Source: Antedon mediterranea (lineage: Eukaryota; Echinodermata; Crinoidea; Comatulida; Antedonidae). From it: a stretch of 64,000 nucleotides of DNA. Location: contig NC_092673.1 in assembly GCF_964355755.1 (NCBI RefSeq), positions 20,837,001-20,901,000 on the forward strand. The letters are read 5' to 3'. Both the position numbers and the translations under genes were made by a program. The first letter of the stretch is position 1. Every line of letters starts with the position of its first letter. This document shows, one piece after another, positions 35,301 through 50,096 of this stretch. The notes beneath the pieces were generated by a model that was not told the DNA's origin, ran no database searches, and worked only from the letters and a program-made list of their open reading frames with translations.

Positions 35301-36700
35301 AAAAGCTGTAATACTTTAATTACATGTGTTTTTTCTCGTATTCTAAAAGATTCAAAGTTGCATAGAAAATGGATTGAACTTCTGTATATATAATTTCATG
35401 TATACTTTTACGTGTGTTAACTAGTATCAGTATAGCCATAATAATGTGTTGTTTTGTAAACTATAGTAATCAATAATATAATAATGTCTACAGTCTACAT
35501 CCAATAAATCCCAAAACATAATCCGCACTATATGCCAACAAATAATTATTAGTCCTCTCTCCATGACGGTTGTCACATAATGCTTTGTATTATTTTTTAT
35601 TGTATTTATATGTTTCATATGGACAGTTTGTCTGAAATAAAGTTGAATTGAATGCCATACTTTGATTACCTTATCCTCTTTAAAAATCAGTTACCTTGTA
35701 TTGTTCTGGCCATGAAATCAAAATTTGACCTTTTTCACATAAGACTAATTTCACTTTTATTTAAAGAAAAAAAAATCATATCGTTTGAAGGCTTGCATGG
35801 CAATATCAAATGTTGATATAAAATTTACGGTACACCACATGTATTAGTTCTGAAAAGAACTGTTGAGTTTCTCGACGTTTTGGTCAATGCTACTGATTTA
35901 TGGAAATCTCAATAATAATATCGCATCTCTATTCAAATTTAAAATTAATTAAAAATCATAAGAAAGAGAACAGAATGCCAAGATTATTTTCATAATGTTT
36001 AAGAGAATTGTTATATAAATAATTTTACTTTTTAAAATTACAAATTTAAACTAATGTATCATTGTTTTTCTTGCAGGGATTATAGCCGCCTAAAACATCC
36101 TGAGAAGTCTGGTCTCAGCATCCGTAAATCAAAGGCTATGAAAAGTGAACTTCTCTCGGCAGACTTCCTTCGTGTGTTCATCCCGTCCATGTTACTAACA
36201 AACATACTGTCCGTAGGCATTGGGTAAGTAGTAGCAATTGGAAAATATGAATTAGCCAGCACGAAAAACGTATTCGTTTTTCGTAAGCCAGTAAAACCCT
36301 AGTTTGCATGGCAATGAAATATTGAGGGCGCATCCAAAAATGCCCTTTAGATAGTTAGTAATATCACAGAAGCAACAGTACCCAGACAGGTCGGTCGAAG
36401 TTCAGCAGTTTATTTACAGCTCTGTCTACAATATCAAACTTTATGTGACAAAAAAAATGTGATGTGCCTATATATGGACATGATGATGTCATATCACTAC
36501 CATATTTGGGCATATCACTAGCATATTTGGGTACTGTACATCACACTTATTTTGTCAAACTAGTTTGATAGTGTAGACAGAGCTTTACAATTTGTAGATC
36601 CTGTGCTTGTTGGATGTATAATCACAATAAATAATATTCACTGTTTTTCTTTTCCAGAATTTATGTTGGTCTTCGCATTGCCTCATCCAAGTCAAGCTGA
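29386..36700 (+). CDS. BNIP3: BNIP3-family mitophagy/cell-death protein
   Basis: Six exons, 29386-29428, 29852-30005, 32643-32745, 33412-33497, 36077-36223 and 36658-36700 (TGA stop), join in phase to give 191 residues, close to human BNIP3 (194). BNIP3 proteins are tail-anchored in the mitochondrial outer membrane and recruit LC3/GABARAP for mitophagy. The N-terminus has the LIR-type motif SWVELNY (W-x-x-L), a Ser/Gly/Pro-rich linker follows, then the family hallmark SDWIWEWSSRPELRPSK and the BH3-like region. The C-terminal membrane segment (VFIPSMLLTNILSVGIGIYV) carries small-xxx-small packing and is followed by a short basic tail GLRIASSKSS. The first ATG in frame is used. The gene is divergent to MRPL43. 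It cannot be split between BNIP3 and BNIP3L; an ancestral single member is likely. Confidence 0.93.
30006..32642. other. BNIP3 intron 2
   Basis: 2.6 kb AT-rich intron. It holds a family B MITE (30870-31135) and GTTCTGAAAAGAACTGTTGA at about 31236, also present at 35848. A GC-richer stretch of unknown origin lies at 32205-32455. No exon is supported. Confidence 0.5.
30870..31135. mobile_element. MITE family B, copy
   Basis: Contains GTCTGTCAGACAATGGTTTT and ends TTTTTGAGGGACAATACATC. In BNIP3 intron 2. Confidence 0.6.
33529..33800. mobile_element. 270-bp MITE with CAGACCTCC ends, BNIP3 intron 4
   Basis: Left end CAGACCTCCAATTC and right end GAGTTGGGAGGTCTG are inverted copies. No ORF. It starts 32 bp after the donor of exon 33412-33497. 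Confidence 0.65.
34370..34500. mobile_element. MITE family B, remnant
   Basis: Retains AGTGAATAACTTTTTATTTA and ATTTTCATCTTTAAT with strong decay. In BNIP3 intron 4. Confidence 0.35.
35420..35655 (+). mobile_element. Possible LINE 3' tail
   Basis: Ends GTCTGAAATAAAGTTGAATT GAATG, a style typical of non-LTR element 3' ends. No reverse transcriptase sequence remains. Confidence 0.4.
36418..36585. mobile_element. MITE family A, copy in last BNIP3 intron
   Basis: AGCTCTGTCTACAATATCAA at the left, TTGATAGTGTAGACAGAGCT at the right, bordered by TTTAC/TTTAC. It ends about 72 bp upstream of the terminal BNIP3 exon. Confidence 0.85.
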
Positions 36701-36772
36701 GTGACATCTACAGTGTCTAAAGGAACTTTATGTTGCTATTATTGCTAAACTTTATCATTGATATGAAGTCAC

Positions 36773-37155
36773 TAAGATACCTTATCCACACATACAACAC
36801 AAATTGTTACATAGATAATCTTACTGAGTTACGATACTTTTACACAGTGTAATGCATCATATTAACACTGTGTAAGAACTCATTAGAAAGACATGCACAG
36901 ATAATAACGTGTTACATCGATGTAAACTTTACCGACTTGCTTTCACATGCTAGTTTGTCGCGGTGTAAAATAATGTAAATGCCGTGTAAAAAACTCATTA
37001 GAAAGAGATACGCACATACAGATTCCTGGCCACTGTGTTACATTAATGTAATTTTTACGAACTTGTTCCAAGATTTTACATCGATGTAACACTTTCAAGT
37101 TCGTACCAAGGTAACAATTTGTTACAAGATTTTTGCATGTGTGAATCGGGCGTTA
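36773..37155. mobile_element. Putative MITE in the BNIP3 3' flank
   Basis: Left CACACATACAACACAAATTG matches the reverse complement of the right end (CAATTTGTTACAAGATTTTT, then GCATGTGTG) imperfectly. AACTCATTAGAAAGA and TTACATCGATGTAA are duplicated inside. Confidence 0.45.
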
Positions 37156-37470
37156 ATTGACTGAAGGTGATTGACTTCATTGATTGTATTATAAATTATA
37201 TTGTCTTGTCTTTTTTTGTGTCTTTATTTCGTAATGGTTGTTTATAACTAAACGAATGTTGGTGTATATTTATATATAACACATTTTCAAAAACATGTAT
37301 TTTCTAAACTATTTTTGTTGTAAGAAAATCACAAAAAATGTATCATTTATAACTCAGTTATTGTTTATGTTGAATAATTTTAAAATATGAAGATCTTTTA
37401 TTAGAATAGTTCTGTTTTTTGTATAATTTGAATATCCTTTGTACAGCCTCAAGTAGTAATAATTTAGTTT

Positions 37471-37760
37471 AAAGATGTATTGTCCACCAAAAACTTGAAA
37501 AATGAACATTAATAAGAAAAAGATTTGAATAAGCCATTCAAGTTAATCACTTCCATAAAAAAAATGTTTTACTTTTAAAAAGACAAAATAAATAGTTAAA
37601 TTCAACCAAAAACCTGTTGACTTCCAGTCAATTTTACTATTTTTGCCTTATTTTACAGTTTTTTCAGGTAAATTTTTTGTCAAAGTGACACTAAAATGCC
37701 ATAATAAACAAAAAAAATTTAAAAAAATGTTTTTTTAAGGGGGACAATATTTATATCTTA
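37471..37760. mobile_element. MITE family B, fairly complete copy
   Basis: Begins TTTAAAGATGTATTGTCCAC and ends TTTAAGGGGGACAATATTTA, the inverted pair typical of the family. Located downstream of BNIP3, possibly in its 3' UTR. Confidence 0.7.
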
Positions 37761-39474
37761 ATGAATAGTTGTTATTTTTAGGCTTTTATATTTAAACTAG
37801 TTTGTCAATGACTTGTATTATATAATTACAAATATTTATTGGGATTAATAATATTTAACCATGTATTAATTTTTTAAAGGTAGTATTAGTGTTAAAGGAA
37901 TTTGTAGCAAATTGTAACTGCTTGCTCTTGAATTTTCTGAGCAATATGCTATATGTACAGATGTTAGTCATAGAAATAGTCGTAAAGTAAAATCAGTTAT
38001 CATTTTAGCAAAACAATCAACTTGATTAAATTAACTAATTTCTGAGTTCAAGTATTATACGTATGAAACGCCATATGTGCTAAAATATTGATCTTTTTTC
38101 TAATATTAATTAGAAACACGGTTTAAAACCTAGACTATATTTATTGTAGTTTCTGCCTCATAATCTCTAAATTGTAACGAATTGAAAACGTAAGTTATTC
38201 CAGAAAATAATATAGTTACTGCAGAATCTACAGTAGAATAATGTTGACATGATCACTAAGTCTAGGTGGGATTCTATGCAAACGTCATTGAATTTAACCC
38301 TTAAACTTTCTCGTAAGCGTTCTCATACGCACCAACTACACGTCATATATCAACATTGCTTCATAAGGTTTTTTTTAAACAGGTAATGAGTACTTCACAT
38401 TCAAATTGTGAATTTTACTGAATAGCAGGTTAACTGTATATTTGAGCTTTTGTCAAACGTCTCTGTTCTGATGAAAAGAAAAGAAGACATTTTTTTTTTT
38501 AGTGCTGTAACTTTAAAATATATTGTTCCATGCTTTTTAGTAAGAATGCATTATTATTACTTTGCACTGATTGTAAATAAATTGAACTTCATTATTACAG
38601 TTATTAAACTAAGAAAATAAATGTAATTTTTAGATAGTAGTTTTACCGTGTCTGTCCTTTTTTGTAGAACTTAGTAAAACTGTTATTGCTGTATTAGGAA
38701 TATCTGCACCATTAGATTATTCCAGTAGGAATAGTAATCCAACCTAACAAGATGCTGAGCTCCGCTACTAGATGTTTCATGTGTGGTTGTGACACGATCA
38801 GTTTTACTCCTCTAAACGCTTGACTGAATTTCGTTTGGCCAAAACATTAAAGGCTAGGTGCGGGCAAAAAAATTCTATTGATCATACATTCCAATAATTA
38901 TCGATCTATGCTTCATAATTTTTGGGATTTTATTTGTGGTACACGAGCTTGTTGAAAATAAGCACTTTCTTAGTAAAATCTCTATTCTTTTGTACACAAA
39001 TTTTGTAAATAGAGAGGCATTTTAAAAAGCTATGAAAAATAAACGGTGTGGTAAAAAATGTTATCAGATGACTAAATATAGGTAATATAACTTGAATATT
39101 ACATTTCTGATATTTTTATTCAACTTCAGATTTTTATTTTCATGCTATGGCAAAAATTATCCACCGTATATCCATCATCTTTTTTCAAATTTTGCCAATT
39201 TTGTATTTGACCATATTAAAGGAAATTCATGTTTTTTCGTCTCGATTTCTGTTACAAATAATTGATTTATGTACAATTAACCAAATATTATATTTAAAAT
39301 CCATGCCTGTACCTGAGCTTTAAAGTTACACAATACAATTGGTTTGTGTAAATTAATGCAAACATTGTCAACATTAAATAAAATTAAAATTACATTCAGA
39401 AAAAACTAGATATATAAGACAAGAAATATTTCTTACAAAAAACGCTGCTCGCTTATTGAAAAATATTTTTTATT

Positions 39475-39665
39475 TCAAATGTTTTTGAAAGTGTCATTTA
39501 ATTGTCACATAATAGTTATTTTACCTGAAAAAAAATGTAATTTAAAGCAACAAATACTTAAATTGTCTGTCAGACAATGGTTTTTGGGTTTCTTTTCTCT
39601 TTTTATATGTGAATAAATATTATTTTTTTGTTACAGAAATGAATACTCAATTTCTGTCACTTAAT
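39475..39665. mobile_element. MITE family B, partial copy
   Basis: Shares TTAATTGTCACATAATAGTT and GTCTGTCAGACAATGGTTTT with the other copies; ends are missing. Between BNIP3 and the protease gene. Confidence 0.55.
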
Positions 39666-40470
39666 TTTATTGCTAAGGTCAAGTCGGGGGTTCACTTCAT
39701 CACCCTAGATATTTCAAGTGTGAAGTATCCTATTACAAACACAAACTTTAATGGACTGTTTCGATAATAATTCAATGAATATCTGACAGTGAATTACAGT
39801 CAAAAGCCAGTATTATAGTCAAATGGGACTCATAAATACCAGAAATGCTTTGGGATTTGTAATTTTAGCATGACATGTCCCAATAGACGCTTTTCCCAGA
39901 CGTTTTTTTGGGTCTAGCAGCTGGAAATCTATAAATTATAGTGGAGTTTCCATTTTCGCAAAACTGTCGTCCTTAGAACTATAACTGCTGCTTGCTTTAG
40001 CTTCTGATTGAGTAGTCCTAATGGGACGTAGCGGGCTAGAGCAGCAACGTGAAAAAAACAAACTGTTAAGAGTACCAAAATAAATTATATATGTAACGTA
40101 TGGTGTCACATCTAATTCGATGCAAATTAACGGCTGTAACAGAAACTAGTATGCATGTGTCGCAACCAATCATAAGATCAAAGGACTGAGTTCATATCTT
40201 AGTAAGGCGAGCTCAGCATCCTGTTGTTACCTTGTCCAAACTAAACATTTAATACTGGTTTTTTAAATATATAAAAACGAAAAAAAAGACAAATATTCTA
40301 GGAGAACAAAGCCTCAATATTTTTGATAATTGTTCTATAGAGTTAAACAAAATCAGAATAAGTGAAATTGATGAATTTATTTCAACAAATAATGTAAACA
40401 ATTTCCTTCTTGTTATCCCGGCAATTTATTTTCGCATAATTTCTTTATTTTTCAGGTAATTGTCAGATTA

Positions 40471-40655
40471 AAGCTTGGTTCCCACTAGAACGTTAACGCA
40501 AGGACGTAAACGCAACGCAAGCGTTTTAACCAATGACAAGCGAAGTTATAGACAGTTTAGCAATCACAAGCGAATAAGCCATCGCTTGTGATTGGTCAAT
40601 TCACTTGCGTTGCGTTACGTCCTTGTGTTGCGTCGCTAGTGGGAACCACGCTTAA
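40471..40655. mobile_element. MITE family C (CTTGGTTCCCACTAG ends), copy 1
   Basis: Left AAGCTTGGTTCCCACTAGAA and right TAGTGGGAACCACGCTT are inverted. ACGCAACGCAAG is mirrored by CTTGCGTTGCGT, so the element can fold on itself. About 185 bp. Confidence 0.85.
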
Positions 40656-40714
40656 ATAGAAGACTGAATGAATGATATGAGTCAAATAAGGCAAAGCGTT
40701 GTTAGTCTTCAACT

Positions 40715-40720
40715 TTTATT
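40715..40720 (-). promoter_or_regulatory. Polyadenylation signal of the subtilisin-like gene
   Basis: AATAAA on the minus strand, about 153 bp beyond the stop codon. Confidence 0.4.
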
Positions 40721-40872
40721 TACTTAAGTCAAATTGAATTCCATTATAGAGTATTTGTAACAGTATAAGTAATAAGTATAATATCAATAATAATAATATT
40801 AACCACAATAATAATGTTACTGTACTTAATTAGTTTCACTAACAAGTAAATTGTTAGTGCACTCTGCGGTGT

Positions 40873-45119
<4,247 letters not shown>

Positions 45120-45499
45120 GTTGTTACAAGGGATAAGCAAAACCTGTGAAGCTAATGTTTAAATGAAAAAACAAATGTAAAACAGATCATTCAACATTCC
45201 TGTTATATAGACATATTCCATATGTAGTTATAAATTCATATCTATCAAAAGACCCAATTTGATAAGCTTATTACGCACACAATTAGATTGCAATTCACAC
45301 CTGTATCCGGCAAAAATTCTCACCACCATTCTTCAATAAACATGTCGTAGGCCTAATTTGATGTATAATATAATACTGAAACCCACGTGGTGTATACCAT
45401 GCTATATTTATAGATCCATGATAATACCGATCCCTTATTCTAATTTGAGTATAAAGAGACTTTTAATTAGCTTGTACAAATGTTTTACTTGGTGCAATA

Positions 45500-45645
45500 T
45501 TTTTTTGTATTTTGATGTTTTTTAGGAGCAACTGACTCTTTGAGTCATAGTAATTTTGTTTGCTTTAGTTGCCCCTGACCATTGTGCTTTGTTTCTGTTC
45601 TTATTTTAATGTTTATTGGTCGAATAAATAAATGAAATAATACTT
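45500..45645 (+). mobile_element. Possible LINE 3' tail
   Basis: Ends GTTTATTGGTCGAATAAATA AATGAAATAA, a tail style seen in non-LTR elements. No coding part is attached. Confidence 0.35.
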
Positions 45646-46130
45646 TACAATGATTATGTTCACATCCTCAACATTCACACCTTAGTTTTTTTTCTAATAC
45701 CCGTAAGTGATGACTGCAATCAACAGTTTTATTTGCATTGCGCCTACGTCAATTAATTTCAATAAGCGGCAAACCTGGTCGTAAAAGTCTTGTTAATTGT
45801 TTGCTGTTATCAAACTACTTGGCTTATCATTGTATAAACATATTATTAAATACAGATGTCATTTTTTGTAACTATTGATTCAAACAAAGGTACTCCCATA
45901 AATATAATTATATAATATCTGTCGGTCTCGTGGTCAATCAGCTCGCATCCAGTGTTCATTATCGTGTTTATAAACGTAAATCCAATGAGCTAAAACATGT
46001 TGGAAAGACCACTAATTTAATCTTAGATAATTTAAATTTATTTATTTGAATCGATAGCACTCATTATTATTTGTACATCATGAAAAAATTGAACTTATTA
46101 ACTGTTATAGGAGATATATTTATAGACTTA

Positions 46131-46460
46131 TTATTTTATCATCATAATTATTATTATACTTGGAAAACCAACAAATTGGTCAGGAGAACAAACAAAGGTG
46201 AATGATGCAGTAAAGACAGCAAAATGTATAAACTGGAGGTTGTGGGCAGGATACACGAAGGTAGATGGACACAATTGACAACGGATCGTGGCAATCATTA
46301 TGGAGAAAAAAAGGGTGGTAGACGTCATTTGAGACCGGTACCACAGCATGGCCAAGACTTACGAAAGGCAGGATCAAATGGTACCAGTTATGAGAAGCCT
46401 TTGTCCAGCAGTAGGACGATATGGGCTGAAGAAGAAGATTATGATATTTGTTGTATGAGA
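46131..46460 (+). pseudogene. Non-LTR retrotransposon 3' remnant
   Basis: Fragments such as RWTQLTT, the block around CATGGCCAAGACTTACGAAA, and the closing CCTTTGTCCAGCAGTAGGAC followed by GAAGAAGAAG resemble the end of an endonuclease-reverse transcriptase polyprotein and its stop region. Frameshifted; not functional. Confidence 0.5.
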
Positions 46461-46661
46461 GTAAAGTTCAGTAACCTGGTTGCAACTATGTCCCTATGAG
46501 AGTGCTCATATATCGAGGTGTCAGCGACACTTGTGTGATATTTAATTAGAAAGAAATTATTACTATAACTTCATCCTAAAGACCAGAATGTCATTTGAAT
46601 TTTATCTTAAAACTAATTTAATCATCTCAAAGTTAACTGAAAAGATCATAATTATCATCCC

Positions 46662-46760
46662 CATATCCTGCAAATAGTGGTACATTAACCTATTTAGACT
46701 ATTATTATCAGTCCTAATGCGAACACTGAGATAAGCTAAATGCTGGTAAAGTTCTATTGA
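46662..46760. repeat. Duplicated segment near protease exon 1, copy 2
   Basis: Direct-orientation counterpart of 44767-44870, sharing AGTGGTACATTAAC, GTCCTAATGCGAACACTGAG and AAGCTAAATGCTG. The two copies bracket protease exon 1. Confidence 0.65.
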
Positions 46761-47863
46761 AGTATCTAAAAGTCTGTCAGTGACTGTCACATTTTGTGAA
46801 CAACTGAAGTAATCTTTAGCCTTGGGGCTCAGCTCAGTCTTGAATTGCTTTGTATTTTGATTGAGTTTTACCACCATCTTATACTTTATGATAATTGTGT
46901 TTATAATGAATATGTATCCTTATACTCTTCTTCCAACCTTGGATATTATAGTTGTTCACTATAATATATATATATATATATACCTTGATACAGTACCGTA
47001 TTTACAATTGCAAAGGTGCCTAGGTGCATTTATTTGATATTGTTTGACATTATTCTTCGTTGTAAATATGACCCAATACCCATGAAAAAGTTATCACATC
47101 ATATATGATATTCAGTTTAGGAATATTCACGCTGGTAAATATTGATCAAATGGCAATAGAGCCGAATGATTGGACCAATGATGTGTAGTTAAGATTGGAC
47201 AGTTGTTACAGCAAACTAAGCTATCAAAGATCATTAAACTTAACCGTTATATATGTAAATTTACTTAAGCACCAACTAGACAGGGGATATTCACTGATTG
47301 ACCTAAAAGTCAAACATTTGCAACTATACTGTTTCAATTTGTACACACGGTGACCACTCTATCTCTAAAATCACACAGAAATCAACTTTGGTAAGATTTT
47401 GTATTCATTTTGATGTTTGATACATGATTAAAACTATTTTAAAGACTTTTTTAGATAGCAATAACACAGTCGTGTTTATGCTGATTTCTTCTCTCCCTGA
47501 GTAGACCCGATTCAGTTGTGTTTTTTCACAGTGGCATCTTCGCATCTTGCAAATAGCTGGTAAGGTTTCAGTAACTGAAGATTTCAACGTGGGATTTTGT
47601 TATAAAGTGTATACTGTGACAATTATCAACTATTAGGCCTACCCGTACTGTTTAGACTTAATATATTTTTGTGTTCACGTGTTCACATTAATGTCACGTG
47701 TCGAATCGTGCGCAAATTACGTACTCAATTTTCGCGTAGTCTATGTATCTTAGTAGTTACACGCCGTGTCGGAATGAAAGGTTGACTATTTATTAATTTT
47801 TCTAATTGAAATTGTAGATTGATTGATTGATTAACTGAAATAAACCACACCTATTCAATAACC

Positions 47864-50058
47864 ATGCCAAAATCAGATATGGTGAGTTATGTTTGTTGAT
47901 TTATTTTGCCTAAAATATATTAGGGCCTAGGCCTAGGCCTAGCTTATACAAACCCAGAAATTATAATTATTGAATGAGTTCTGTACCGTTTCGGATATGA
48001 CATTCAATACATTTCTAAAACCTCGTTTTATTAGCTTTTTTCCTCTTTTATTGAAAGGGCTAGTTTTATTTCCATATCTTCGCATGTTTACAACGCACAA
48101 TCAACCCCCCCCCCCCTCCCCACCGTTCATTACAGTAGACGGCACATTTAATTTATGTGACGGATATGACACAAAACTGCGGGACAAGCTTTTTCAAAAC
48201 AAAAACTTTAAAGTTTTAGATTTAATGTATGTATTTTGAAAAATAAAATCGTATGAAATCATGATTAACTAACTTTTAATAATATTTTCAATAACAAACA
48301 AACTGTTATCAAATATATACGGTGATCATAAAATTGAAGATGTACGATGAGGTTTTAGGGGGCTGCCAGAAACAATTTTATAAAAATTAACAATATCAAT
48401 GTTATTATCTTTGGTTTGTGTAATTAATTATATTTACAATAATGTTGATTATGATATAAGTCAAGAATTTTTATTTTTTAATAATGAATTTTCAGTCTCT
48501 ATCCCACCAAAGTATCGGGACACGATTTTAGACACTTACTGGAGAATGACCCAATTATGTTTTGTTTATCTTTTCATCCAGCTCCTTTCTAGTTTTCTAA
48601 TTATCCATTATAGTTCTAGGGGCATATAGAGCCATGCTTGTACTTGTAGCCTACAGTAAAATCTTAGTTTATAACCCAACAAAGAGTTTCCTGTTTACAG
48701 GAAAGTTTCCCTCTACTGGTGTTCCCAAAAGGAGGTTCTACTGCATTCAATTACTGTAGGCCTAGGCCTAGGCCTATACTATATCATTTTGCCTCCTGCT
48801 AATGATCAGAAGTGTTTTTTAAACATCTCTCACTGGTTGTGTTGTACAACAGCATTGAGATTTATTTATAGGTTGTGATATATTTATAAAACTAACTTTT
48901 TCATAAATATGCAAAACTACTTGTAACAGATGGTTATACCGTTTAGATTTCATTTACCTTTAACAACAATGGTGTGTCTTGAAGTAACTTGACCATTTTT
49001 TAATGATAATGTGTTTTATGTTTTAAAGATGCTTGAAGATATAAATTATAAACAGGTAAGTTTTCATTCAGTAATAAGTTTCCAATTAACGTGTTTCTAA
49101 TGTTTTTCATTTTTGAACAGTTTTTACTCACATATTTTACTTTGCTGAAAAATTAATAAACCGCTTATTTATTTTTTTTAATTAATTGCTATAATTTATT
49201 TGACAATTTGATCACGAACGTTTTCCACCATGAAGTCTTTCTCAAGTGATATTAACATATTAAATATTTGTAGAACAGAAATGACAATTTACCAATAAAA
49301 AGGCATATATGAACAAAAGATTACAGATACAAAAAAAAATTGGTATATGGAATAAACATGAAATAGTTGTCACCATATTGTTAAAAACAAATGGTGTCCA
49401 TATTGTGTGTCGAATATTCAGACGTATTTATCGATAACGTAATCGTATTATCTTTATGATAATTGAAGTACAGACTAGTACCAAGGGATAAATCAACAAA
49501 TGCGATTTGAGTGAAATTAGTTGAAACTATGGTTTATTTTATTTTACAGAAAGAAATGCATATATAGGCCTAATGCTTCCATTAATACCATAATTAAAAC
49601 ACAATTTATTATGATTTATATATTGAGTTGTGTCTTATTATTAGGCTATTTATGTAATTGTATACAATTTCAGAATCGGAAAATTCAAAAGTTGGAACCA
49701 CCAGAATAAACCTATTTTAAAAAGAATAACATTTTCTAAATGGAATCCAGACACTTTATATTTTATTGTGAATAATAATTGGGACTATGATACCGTAAAT
49801 GTGAATTTAACTTTAATCAGGTAAAGAAATGTTTTGCATTGTGGTACTGTCAAATAAGGTATTACTATTATTATATTAAATGTAGTCTACTTGTTTACAG
49901 ACACCAAGTACTAGGAACCTTTTACTAGTAAGTTATTATATCTACTTTTTTAAATACATGCTGTAGCTCGAGTCTTTAAAATTATTTCTCATCGCAATAA
50001 AATGGTTAAGTTTAACTCTTGCTAGGCGTCATTGTACAAGAAAGCCTACATGGATATG

Positions 50059-50096
<38 letters not shown>

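Larger units (their letters stand above)
33801..36076. other. Rest of BNIP3 intron 4
   Basis: 2.3 kb AT-rich. It holds a family B remnant (34370-34500), a possible LINE tail (35420-35655) and a short repeat at about 35848. No exon was seen. Confidence 0.5.
36701..40872. other. BNIP3-protease convergent intergenic stretch
   Basis: 4.2 kb with no supported gene. It probably holds the BNIP3 3' UTR; AATAAA at 38576-38581 is a candidate signal. Also present are an inverted-repeat element (36773-37155), family B copies (37471-37760, 39475-39665) and a family C MITE (40471-40655). Confidence 0.55.
45120..47863. other. Protease-ENPP divergent intergenic stretch
   Basis: 2.7 kb between the protease start (minus) and the ENPP start (plus). 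It holds a possible LINE tail (45500-45645), a LINE 3' remnant (46131-46460), a duplicated segment (46662-46760) and a TA microsatellite (46963-46982). No conserved gene is seen. Confidence 0.6.

Noticed and set aside
46602-46877. 91-codon minus-strand ORF as a gene upstream of the protease
   Set aside because: Overlaps the duplicated segment; the other copy at 44767 does not keep the frame, and no family is recognised.
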